From NCBI GenBank assembly GCA_947471245.1, contig CANIXM010000056.1, positions 1 to 8,537 on the forward strand: 8,537 nucleotides of DNA. The letters are read 5' to 3'. Positions 1-5,660 of the stretch are shown piece after piece. This DNA is from Paludibacteraceae bacterium (lineage in GTDB: Bacteria > Bacteroidota > Bacteroidia > Bacteroidales > Paludibacteraceae). The notes beneath the pieces were generated by a model. That model was not told where the DNA came from, ran no database searches, and saw only the letters and a list, made by a program, of their open reading frames with translations. How positions within the stretch are numbered: position 1 is the stretch's first letter; the number at the start of each line of letters is the position of its first letter. Position numbers and translations under genes: made by a program.

Positions 1-12
1 AGTGAGGTAGGC

Positions 13-183
13 GGTTAAAAATCGTCCTGTTTGAGTCCCGTCGTATTTCGACGGGATGAGTTTGGACGATTTGAGCCTGCCGAGCGCTAGTTTTTCGAGT
101 GAAGCGGGCAGAGTCTTGACTTTTTTTGCTTACTTTTTTGTGTCAAGACAAAAAAGTAAGTGGGGTTGAGGGGCAAAGCCCCT
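13..183. repeat. Multi-hairpin non-coding repeat-like region
   Basis: Almost every base here lies in or beside an inverted repeat. A long imperfect hairpin spans 13-77: 13-16 pairs with 74-77 (one G-U), 19-27 with 64-72 (AAATCGTCC/GGACGATTT), and 36-43 with 49-56 (TCCCGTCG/CGACGGGA) around a TATTT loop. CTGCC near 77-81 can pair with GGCAG near 106-111. GTCTTGAC at 113-120 pairs with 142-149, 129-141 pairs with 148-160, and AGGGGC at 169-174 pairs with 178-183 around AAA. No convincing reading frame crosses it. The architecture resembles the interspersed repeats found between genes in many Bacteroidota, but copy number cannot be judged from one window. It lies downstream of the leftward peptidase gene, so some hairpins could also end that transcript. 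The hairpins are visible; the repeat-family assignment is inference. Confidence 0.55.
113..160. other. Two mutually exclusive stem-loops
   Basis: GTCTTGAC (113-120) is a perfect complement of GTCAAGAC (142-149). The 13-base arm 129-141 (CTTACTTTTTTGT) is also a perfect complement of 148-160. Bases 142-149 form one arm of the first stem, and they also hold the loop and the first bases of the second stem's 3' arm, so both cannot fold at once. The arrangement is seen directly. Whether it acts as a switch, as a terminator for the leftward gene, or is only repeat architecture is unknown. Confidence 0.5.
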
Positions 184-230
184 GTTGGAATAAACATTAT
201 GTCGATTTACGGATAGTCAAAAATAAAAAA

Positions 231-938
231 TTAGTTTGGCATGTGGTACTTTTTCAATTCGGCTCTCAGCGCATTGCTTTTGCCGTCAGTGACTTTATCC
301 ATCCACGCCCAAAATTTGGGTCCATGATTCATCTCCTTGGTATGGCAAAGTTCATGCAAAATCACATAATCCACCAAATGCTGTGGCAACAAAAGTAAAT
401 ACAATGAAAAATTAATGGTCTTCCTACCAGAGCAACTTCCCCATCGAGTTTTGCTAGATTGAATTTTTACATCCTGCACCGTAAATCCATATTTTGCAGC
501 ATGTGCCAAAGTTCTAGCAGGCAATAACCTTTTAGCTTCATTTCTAAGGAAATAACTGATGCCATTCCAAAATTGTTTTTGATTTTCGTCCAGCCTGCAG
601 TTCATGTGGTTGGGATACTGTATGGTCAACAGTTCATTCTTCAATAAAAAATGAATGTTCATTCTCTCTGTAGGAACTGCCACAACCTTAAAACTAAGTG
701 TTTGCAAAACAGTATTTTCATCAACATAAATATTGCTTTGAGCAATGGAATTGCTAAGCTTAGATTGTTTGGCAACAAGTTTTTTGCGTATGGAGTTGAT
801 AAACTTCATGGCATCATCAGGCGTAGAACTACCTGGCAATGTAACCTTTAGCCCTGATTTTAATATCCGAACACCGATATGTTTGGCTCGGGCATTTCTT
901 ACAAATTCAATATTTCCTAATTCAGCATCAGAAAGCAT
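231..938 (-). CDS. YgjP/DUF45-type zinc metallopeptidase
   Basis: A 235-residue predicted cytoplasmic metallopeptidase of the YgjP (DUF45, M48-like) family. The N-terminal half has the family's beta-rich start (VRNARAKHIGVRI near residues 13-25, then KVTLPG). The signature KTRWGSC lies at about 163-169. The zinc site is HELCH at 195-199, with catalytic E196, zinc ligands H195 and H199, and a third histidine H205 in NHGPKFW. All expected catalytic residues are present and the length is normal, so it should be active; the substrate is not known. I start it at the ATG at 938. A longer reading begins at TTG 983, but a TAnnTTTG box on this strand covers 981-988, which would place that TTG upstream of the transcript, and the family domain begins after residue 9 of the shorter form. 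It is transcribed divergently from the ABC ATPase gene and has no obvious functional link to it. Confidence 0.88.
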   Translation of the reverse strand: MLSDAELGNIEFVRNARAKHIGVRILKSGLKVTLPGSSTPDDAMKFINSIRKKLVAKQSKLSNSIAQSNIYVDENTVLQTLSFKVVAVPTERMNIHFLLKNELLTIQYPNHMNCRLDENQKQFWNGISYFLRNEAKRLLPARTLAHAAKYGFTVQDVKIQSSKTRWGSCSGRKTINFSLYLLLLPQHLVDYVILHELCHTKEMNHGPKFWAWMDKVTDGKSNALRAELKKYHMPN

Positions 939-980
939 ACTACACCACTTGATAAAGAGTAAGTTAAAACTAATTATCCA

Positions 981-988
981 CAAAGGTA
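981..988 (-). promoter_or_regulatory. Candidate -7 box for the metallopeptidase gene
   Basis: On the minus strand this reads TACCTTTG, an exact match to the Bacteroidota -7 consensus TAnnTTTG, 43 bases upstream of the ATG at 938. The nearest TTG on that strand (CAA at 1001-1003 on the plus strand) is only 12 bases further upstream, closer than the usual 17-23. The -33 element is therefore weak or absent. Confidence 0.45.
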
Positions 989-1009
989 CATTTTTTTGTA
1001 CAAGAAAAC

Positions 1010-1039
1010 TTTGATATATGGTGTAAACGAATAACTTTG
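1010..1039 (+). promoter_or_regulatory. Bacteroidota-type promoter for the ABC ATPase gene
   Basis: TTTG at 1010-1013, an 18-base spacer and TAACTTTG at 1032-1039 match the TTTG-N(17-23)-TAnnTTTG promoter used by the primary sigma factor in this phylum. The predicted transcription start is close to 1046, giving a leader of roughly 40 bases before the ATG at 1085. This is one of the best promoter matches in the window. Confidence 0.65.
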
Positions 1040-1084
1040 CAGAATAAATATTTTAACAATTCTGAGAATAAGCACAGTTGATTC

Positions 1085-1747
1085 ATGATTAAAGCAACAG
1101 ACATTCGTAAAAGTTATGGCTCGCTAGAGGTTCTAAAAGGAGTAAACCTGACGGTTCAAAAAGGTGAAATTGTATCCATAGTAGGCCCCAGTGGTGCAGG
1201 CAAAACTACTCTTTTACAAATACTTGGCACGCTAGACAAACCGAATGGAGGTGATGTATTGGTCAACGGGGTTAATTTCAGTGCACTCGGAGAAAAAGAG
1301 TTGGCAGCTTTCAGAAACTTAAAAATAGGCTTTATCTTCCAGTTTCATCAGTTGTTACCAGAGTTTACGGCATTGGAAAATGTGCTGATACCAGCAATGA
1401 TTGCTCGTAAAGATATAAAGGAGTCTACCCAAAAAGCAAAAGAGCTATTGGCATTCTTGCAACTGACAGACCGGAGGGAGCATAAACCCAACGAACTCTC
1501 AGGAGGTGAGAAGCAACGAGTAGCAGTGGCAAGGGCACTTATCAACGAACCGTCGTTGATTCTAGCTGACGAGCCCTCTGGAAGTTTAGACTCAAAAAAT
1601 AAAGACGAATTGCACAAATTACTGTTTGAACTTCGCGAAAAATTTGGATTGACCATCGTGATAGTAACCCATGACAAGGAGCTGGCAGCACTGTCTGACA
1701 GAGTAATTGAAATGAAAGACGGTCTGATTTTAGATAAAAATAATTGA
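1085..1747 (+). CDS. lolD: LolD-like ABC transporter ATP-binding protein
   Basis: A 220-residue ABC ATPase of the LolD/MacB class, which powers membrane-extracting exporters. In Gram-negative bacteria LolCDE uses this subunit to release lipoproteins from the inner membrane to the carrier LolA. The core motifs are intact: Walker A GPSGAGKTT (34-42), Q-loop glutamine Q86, signature LSGGEKQ (138-144), Walker B LILADEP (158-164), D-loop SGSLD (165-169) and H-loop H196. The QFHQLLPEFTALENV segment after the Q-loop is typical of LolD. Length is normal and there is no membrane segment, as expected for a soluble subunit. No LolC/E-like permease is adjacent, so the partner must be encoded elsewhere and the LolD assignment rests on sequence type alone; a MacB- or FtsE-like role is possible. 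A good promoter lies just upstream. The TPR gene starts 63 bases downstream and could be co-transcribed. Confidence 0.85.
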   Translation: MIKATDIRKSYGSLEVLKGVNLTVQKGEIVSIVGPSGAGKTTLLQILGTLDKPNGGDVLVNGVNFSALGEKELAAFRNLKIGFIFQFHQLLPEFTALENVLIPAMIARKDIKESTQKAKELLAFLQLTDRREHKPNELSGGEKQRVAVARALINEPSLILADEPSGSLDSKNKDELHKLLFELREKFGLTIVIVTHDKELAALSDRVIEMKDGLILDKNN

Positions 1748-1810
1748 TAAGGAATGATACCCGATTAAACAATACGGATTTTTTAATTACTAAAAAAAAT
1801 TTGGCACATT

Positions 1811-3016
1811 ATGAAAAGAAGTAGCATATCTCTCATTGTATTATTTATTACCGCTGTATGTTTTGCTGAGTCATCAGACAGTCTTTTCCTCTCTGGGGTA
1901 AGAAAGGGCAATGCCAAAGACTATGCAGGAGCAGTGTCAGACTTTTCGAAAGCTATAAAAGCGCATCCGACACATGCTGAAGCTTATGTGAAAAGAGGTA
2001 TCGCAAAATCATATTTGATGGACTATGAAGCTGCCGTAGAGGACTTTTCGAAAGCCATCGAACTCAACCCCAAATACGAGCAAGCCTATTACCAAAGAGG
2101 GCTAGCAAGAGACCTCGCAAAAGATTACGAGAATGCACTGCTCGATTTTGATGTCGCGCTAACTAACAACCCCAAAAATGCCGATGCATTTTTCCAAAAA
2201 GCACTTACATTGGCGGTGTTGAAACGTCACTCTGATGCCATTGATGAATTTAATAGAGCATTGGAACTTGATCCAGAAAATGCCAAAATGGTCTATTACA
2301 GAGGAGTATCCAAAACAGAAATATCAGATTATTTGGGAGCTATCGAGGATTTCTCGAAAACCATAGAAATTGCACCCAATAACTCAGAAGCCTACATCCG
2401 TAGAGGAATAGCCAAAGGATCGCTAAAAGACTTACCAGCAGCCATCGAGGATTTCACAAAAGCCATTGAAATAGACCCTAAAAACGAGGGGGCTTATTAC
2501 AACAGAGGACTGGCACGTGACACCAAATCGTCAATTGCCGATTTTGACAAAGCCATTGCCCTCAAACCCAACTATGTAGAAGCCTACATCCGCAGAGGAA
2601 TAGCCAAAGGTATGCTCAATGACACCAAAGGTAGCTTAGAAGACCTCTCGAAAGCCATTGATAATGCACCAAACAACTCTGATGCTTATTATAACAGAGC
2701 GATAGGTTATAAAAAAATAAATGAACTAAGTAGCGCCCTTGCCGATTTCACACGTGTAACAGAACTTGACCCCAAAAACGCAATTGCATTTTGTAACAAA
2801 GGTGAGCTGGACATCAAATTTGAATACTATGCCGATGCGGTGAAAGCACTCACCAAAGCAATAGCAATTAAACACGATTTTTCAATTGCATACTACCTCA
2901 GAAGTCAAGCCTACGCCAAACTTAATGACAAAGAAAAAGCATGCTCGGACTACAATCAAGCAAAACAATTGGGGTATCAATCTTCACCATTTGATTTCAA
3001 AAAACCATGCGATTAA
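1811..3016 (+). CDS. Secreted TPR-repeat protein
   Basis: A 401-residue protein with a probable signal peptide (K2, R3, hydrophobic 6-18, likely cleavage after A19 in VCFA). C17 is not in a good lipobox, so type I processing is favoured. The rest is about eleven tandem tetratricopeptide repeats of 34 residues, beginning near 24, 58, 92, 126, 160, 194, 228, 258 and onward, with the usual A-Y---G at helix A and A--DF-KAIE--P at the end. The seventh repeat (228-257) is four residues short. TPR arrays form superhelical scaffolds for protein binding, and this one probably acts in the periplasm or at the envelope. No enzymatic domain is present. It lies 63 bases after the ABC ATPase gene with no exact TAnnTTTG box between, which allows but does not prove read-through. 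The partner is unknown. Confidence 0.85.
   Translation: MKRSSISLIVLFITAVCFAESSDSLFLSGVRKGNAKDYAGAVSDFSKAIKAHPTHAEAYVKRGIAKSYLMDYEAAVEDFSKAIELNPKYEQAYYQRGLARDLAKDYENALLDFDVALTNNPKNADAFFQKALTLAVLKRHSDAIDEFNRALELDPENAKMVYYRGVSKTEISDYLGAIEDFSKTIEIAPNNSEAYIRRGIAKGSLKDLPAAIEDFTKAIEIDPKNEGAYYNRGLARDTKSSIADFDKAIALKPNYVEAYIRRGIAKGMLNDTKGSLEDLSKAIDNAPNNSDAYYNRAIGYKKINELSSALADFTRVTELDPKNAIAFCNKGELDIKFEYYADAVKALTKAIAIKHDFSIAYYLRSQAYAKLNDKEKACSDYNQAKQLGYQSSPFDFKKPCD
2387..2610 (+). repeat. Internal duplication in the TPR gene
   Basis: The 32-base segments 2387-2418 and 2579-2610 are identical except for one silent T/C difference. They encode the same EAYIRRGIAK stretch at the head of the sixth and eighth repeats. 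The offset is 192 bases, or 64 residues, meaning one 34-residue repeat plus the shortened 30-residue repeat. This points to duplication of a two-repeat unit within the gene. Confidence 0.7.
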
Positions 3017-3099
3017 ACCCAAAACATTCCCGTCAATAAAATGATAGAATGTGAATAATCAATCATTTTATATATTTGAAATTGAAAATTAACATGAAT

Positions 3100-3134
3100 A
3101 ATCCCCATAAAATGTACCATTTATGAGGGATTTT
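3100..3134 (+). terminator. Probable terminator of the TPR gene
   Basis: AATCCC (3100-3105) and CATAAA (3106-3111) pair with TTTATG (3120-3125) and GGGATT (3127-3132). This gives a 12-bp stem with one bulged A at 3126 and an 8-base loop, followed by only a short T run (3131-3134). It lies 84 bases after the TPR stop codon. The poor U-tract makes it a moderate candidate. Confidence 0.45.
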
Positions 3135-3137
3135 CGC

Positions 3138-3145
3138 TATTTTTG
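3138..3145 (+). promoter_or_regulatory. Orphan TAnnTTTG box
   Basis: TATTTTTG matches the -7 consensus exactly, just after the hairpin, but no TTG lies at the expected spacing upstream. The next start codon is about 250 bases away. It could drive a long leader or a small RNA, or be a chance match in AT-rich DNA. Confidence 0.2.
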
Positions 3146-3335
3146 TACTCAAAAGTTTTTACTTAAATTTACAATCCATAATATAATTCATCAGTAAATA
3201 CGTAATCAATTGATTTTCAAATAATAAGCAAAACGTTAGTGGAAAGATAAATTTTCGGAAAGTCGCCACACTATGCTTGTAATACTGTAATTTCCAACGT
3301 AAATTTGGAGTTTATAGATATATTTTTAAGTCAAA

Positions 3336-3369
3336 TTTGACATTGAATTAAAACAATTGATTACTTTTG
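3336..3369 (+). promoter_or_regulatory. Promoter of the first paralogue
   Basis: TTTG at 3336-3339, a 22-base spacer and TACTTTTG at 3362-3369 fit the Bacteroidota promoter. The ATG at 3394 follows the box after 24 bases, giving a short leader. The TTG at 3367-3369, which would extend the reading frame by nine residues, lies inside this box and is therefore unlikely to be the start. Confidence 0.65.
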
Positions 3370-3393
3370 GAAAAAATTTTAAACACGACAATT

Positions 3394-4212
3394 ATGAAAA
3401 AGCTGATTTTATTTTCTTTGATTGTTCTAAGCAACATCGCTTCTTATGGACAGAACTTTCCTGGGACGAATGTAGAATTGCTTATCGGCAAAGAACTGAA
3501 AGTTAAAGAAAAAGATGAATCATTGCAAAGATATGGTTACAACGATTTCTATTCAGATGCAGCTCTGAAAAGAAAATTCAATTGTTGTGAAAACAAACAA
3601 AACACACGTTACAAAACCCTCGTAGGAAAGACATTCAAAATGTTGAGTTTTGAACCCTATACCGATTTGATGGGAGTCGAAAAATTCAAACTTAAAATTG
3701 AAAACCCTGAGGTGGGTATAATGTATTATGATTATGACCCTCGTTTCGAATTAGAGTTTGAATTTGAAGTCATGGGTGGTATAGAATATCCTGAGGGCTT
3801 TTTCTGCAAACACATCGTTAGTACCAATGACATGTTTACTGGCGAATTGGACTATGCAACACCATTTGCTCCAGTAGAGTTTTACAAAATAGTGAAAGGC
3901 AATACAGCTCGCACACAAATCACACTTAAAGCACAAGCACCAATACTTACACTCAATGTGAAAGGAGTAATAATACTTCTTGAAAATGGCTTCCGAATTG
4001 AACGTCCAGAAGCCAGAATTGAAATCAAAAAAATCAAGGCATTAGACGGTAGTGACGCTTTTCTTTACACATCGGTGTTTGACTTAGCTGAAAATGACAT
4101 CAAACTGTTGACCGAAAACCGAATACTCAAATACAGATTATTCAAACATGACACCAATGTTACCACAGGAGAAACATTGATGAATTACATGAGATGCATT
4201 GCTGAAAAATAA
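3394..4212 (+). CDS. Secreted protein of unknown function, paralogue 1
   Basis: A 272-residue secreted protein of a family I do not recognise; no function is assigned. The ATG at 3394 gives a classic signal peptide (MKKLILFSLIVLSN, likely cleavage after G19 in SYGQ) matching those of the two downstream paralogues. The mature part shows GKELKVKEKDES (32-43) with GYNDFY (48-53), CC at 64-65, YDYDPRFE (112-119), C138, a PVEFYKI and KGNTARTQI block (160-176), ILLENGFRIERP (194-205) and C268 near the end. There are no internal membrane segments, and the alternation suggests a beta-rich fold. It is 59-62% or so similar by eye to paralogue 3 in many blocks, but I have not aligned them formally. It has its own promoter. 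Four cysteines shared only with paralogue 3 suggest disulfides or a metal site. Periplasmic, surface or secreted location is inferred from the signal peptide. Confidence 0.82.
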   Translation: MKKLILFSLIVLSNIASYGQNFPGTNVELLIGKELKVKEKDESLQRYGYNDFYSDAALKRKFNCCENKQNTRYKTLVGKTFKMLSFEPYTDLMGVEKFKLKIENPEVGIMYYDYDPRFELEFEFEVMGGIEYPEGFFCKHIVSTNDMFTGELDYATPFAPVEFYKIVKGNTARTQITLKAQAPILTLNVKGVIILLENGFRIERPEARIEIKKIKALDGSDAFLYTSVFDLAENDIKLLTENRILKYRLFKHDTNVTTGETLMNYMRCIAEK

Positions 4213-4265
4213 TTAGCAGTGTAATTACAATTTTCGAAATGGCTAGGCAGCATTGATTATTGGTC

Positions 4266-4300
4266 TTGAAAAACAATAAAAAATACTAGTTATACTTTTG
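4266..4300 (+). promoter_or_regulatory. Candidate distal promoter of the second paralogue
   Basis: TACTTTTG at 4293-4300 is the same octamer as the -7 box of paralogues 1 and 3. A TTG at 4266-4268 is 24 bases upstream, slightly beyond the usual spacing. If used, it gives a leader of about 185 bases before the ATG at 4494, unlike the short leaders of the neighbours. Confidence 0.4.
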
Positions 4301-4460
4301 AGCATTTTTACGCGCAACATGCAAGAAAATTAATGAATGTATGTAAATGGCGCAACAACAAGTTCAATAAAAAGAGAATTTTCGCAAACGGAAATAAATT
4401 CGTTCAATACCATTATTTACAAACGACTTTCGATTAGCACATTCAATTATCTCGATTGAT

Positions 4461-4468
4461 TATTTATA
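4461..4468 (+). promoter_or_regulatory. Degenerate proximal -7 box of the second paralogue
   Basis: At the position matching the -7 boxes of paralogues 1 and 3 (33 bases before the ATG) the sequence is TATTTATA. It keeps TA and two of the four TTTG positions. The flanks (GATTGATTA before, an A-rich leader before the ATG) resemble those of the other copies, so this looks like a decayed version of the same promoter. Confidence 0.35.
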
Positions 4469-4493
4469 CAAAGACAATTAGAACACGATAAAT

Positions 4494-5501
4494 ATGAAAA
4501 AACTAATTTTATTTTCTTTGATCATCCTAAGTAACTTCACTTATGGACAGAATTTTCCCAGCACTAGTGTAGAGCTTTTACTTGGCAAAGATCTTAAAGT
4601 GCGAGAAAAAGCTGAGTCAATACAAAAATATGGCTACAGAGACTTCTATATTAGTGATTTATTGAAGGTGAAATATGATGCTGGTCAGAGTGATGCCAAC
4701 ACCAGGTATGAGTCATTAGTAGGAAGAGTGTTCAGACTGATCGAATACAAACAGTACACCGATAAAACAGGTGCAAAGAAATTCGTTTTGAAGGTGGAAA
4801 ATCCAGAAACTGGAGTTTTGTATTATGATTATGACCCACGCTTTGAGGAAGAATTTGAATTTGTGGCAATCGGTGGCTTAAAGTATCCAGACGGATTCTT
4901 TGATACGTTCGTAAAATCATTCAGAGATAAGTTCAAAAACGAAAAATCATACTCTACACCTCAAGGATGTGACAAAATTACTTTCTTGAAAACAATCAAT
5001 CATCCAAGCGTATTTAATCCTAGCAAAACAAAAAGTACCATCTTCATGCAAGTAAGCGAGATAGCTAGCGATATTAAGCTAAACTCACAAGGGATGACCA
5101 TCTTACTTGAAAATGATTTGAGAATAGACATCCCTAGAGAAAAGCTAAGAGTAGAAACCAACAGTACTACTGAAGGGTTTGTATACACTGCGTTCTTAGA
5201 ACTAAGACCAGAACACATCAAAATGCTGTCTGAGAATAAAATGACTGACTACAGACTCTATTTGTATGACAAAGAAATTGTATGTGGAAACACACTAAAA
5301 GAGTATTTGAAATCAATAGTAAAAGCAGGTGAGAAACCTGTGGTTAAACCAGTAGAGAAACCAAAAGAGGAAGTAGAAGTCGTAAACCCAAAAGACCCAA
5401 AAAACAAAAATGGTGCTAAAGGGAAAAATGCCAAAGATGTCAAAGGGAAAAGTGCTAACGGAAAAGACTCAAAAGGCAAAGATACTAAAAAGAAAAAATA
5501 A
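4494..5501 (+). CDS. Secreted protein of unknown function, paralogue 2, with Lys-rich tail
   Basis: A 335-residue member of the same unrecognised family. The signal peptide is MKKLILFSLIILSN with likely cleavage after G18. Conserved blocks are GKDLKVREKAES (31-42), GYRDFY (47-52), YDYDPRFE (111-118), ILLENDLRI (203-211) and YRLYLYD (253-259). It departs from its neighbours in three ways. The CC pair is replaced by AG (63-64) and the two other shared cysteines are also gone. The central region (about 139-190) is unrelated in detail and longer. A tail of 58 residues (278-335) is added after the family's normal end, with 19 lysines plus P, E, V, G, N, D, A, S and T, no aromatic residues, no cysteine, and ending in KKKK. 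The tail is probably disordered and strongly basic at its end, so it could bind an anionic surface or polymer. That role is inference, and the function is unknown. Confidence 0.82.
   Translation: MKKLILFSLIILSNFTYGQNFPSTSVELLLGKDLKVREKAESIQKYGYRDFYISDLLKVKYDAGQSDANTRYESLVGRVFRLIEYKQYTDKTGAKKFVLKVENPETGVLYYDYDPRFEEEFEFVAIGGLKYPDGFFDTFVKSFRDKFKNEKSYSTPQGCDKITFLKTINHPSVFNPSKTKSTIFMQVSEIASDIKLNSQGMTILLENDLRIDIPREKLRVETNSTTEGFVYTAFLELRPEHIKMLSENKMTDYRLYLYDKEIVCGNTLKEYLKSIVKAGEKPVVKPVEKPKEEVEVVNPKDPKNKNGAKGKNAKDVKGKSANGKDSKGKDTKKKK
5404..5501 (+). repeat. A-rich imperfect repeats encoding the Lys-rich tail
   Basis: The end of paralogue 2 consists of short degenerate repeats around AAAGGGAAAA followed by TGCCAA or TGCTAA, then AAAGGCAAAGA. 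They encode a K-G-K-(N/S/D) pattern. The structure suggests growth by slippage or unequal exchange. Confidence 0.5.
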
Positions 5502-5531
5502 GTAGGGCAAAGCGATTAAGTCTGCATCCGA

Positions 5532-5545
5532 TTACTTTAAAGTAA
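5532..5545. repeat. Perfect 14-base palindrome
   Basis: TTACTTTAAAGTAA equals its own reverse complement. It lies in the gap between paralogues 2 and 3, 83 bases before the -7 box of paralogue 3. It could be a binding site for a dimeric regulator, or chance in AT-rich DNA. No other copy is seen in the window. Confidence 0.3.
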
Positions 5546-5627
5546 ACAATTTAATGACTTTAAATCCTTGTAACGACTTAGTATGTGAGTACATATATTA
5601 AAATTTTACGATATAAAAACATTTGAT

Positions 5628-5635
5628 TACTTTTG
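5628..5635 (+). promoter_or_regulatory. -7 box of the third paralogue
   Basis: TACTTTTG, identical to the box of paralogue 1, lies 33 bases before the ATG at 5661 (32 in paralogue 1). The preceding GATTAC context is also shared. The -33 region is weak: only a T run near 5604-5607 at about the right spacing. Confidence 0.55.
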
Positions 5636-5660
5636 ACATAAAATTAAAAACAAAGCAATT

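Larger units (their letters stand above)
3017..3393. other. AT-rich intergenic region without a gene
   Basis: This 377-base gap holds no convincing reading frame. I see a terminator-like hairpin at 3100-3132, an isolated TATTTTTG box at 3138-3145, and the promoter of the next gene at 3336-3369. Between about 3150 and 3335 I recognise nothing. Confidence 0.6.

Noticed and set aside
126..398. Plus-strand open frame of 90 codons
   Set aside because: It crosses the hairpin region and runs antisense to the 3' end of the metallopeptidase gene, with no recognisable protein features.
651..1014. Two overlapping plus-strand open frames opposite the metallopeptidase
   Set aside because: They are shadows of a gene with clear catalytic motifs on the other strand.
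1348..1772. Minus-strand open frames opposite the ABC ATPase
   Set aside because: The plus strand encodes every ABC motif in order; the antisense frames are coincidental.
3367..3393. Nine-residue N-terminal extension of paralogue 1 from a TTG start
   Set aside because: The TTG lies within the -7 promoter box, and the ATG at 3394 gives a signal peptide aligned with those of the other two paralogues.
4333..4437. 34-codon open frame in the leader of the middle paralogue
   Set aside because: It is Asn/Lys-rich as expected from AT-rich non-coding DNA, has no signal or motif, and lacks comparative support. It could be an upstream ORF but I cannot support it.
5258..5479. Minus-strand open frame rich in Phe, Ser and Pro
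   Set aside because: It is the complement of the Lys-rich tail; the low complexity removes stop codons on the opposite strand.
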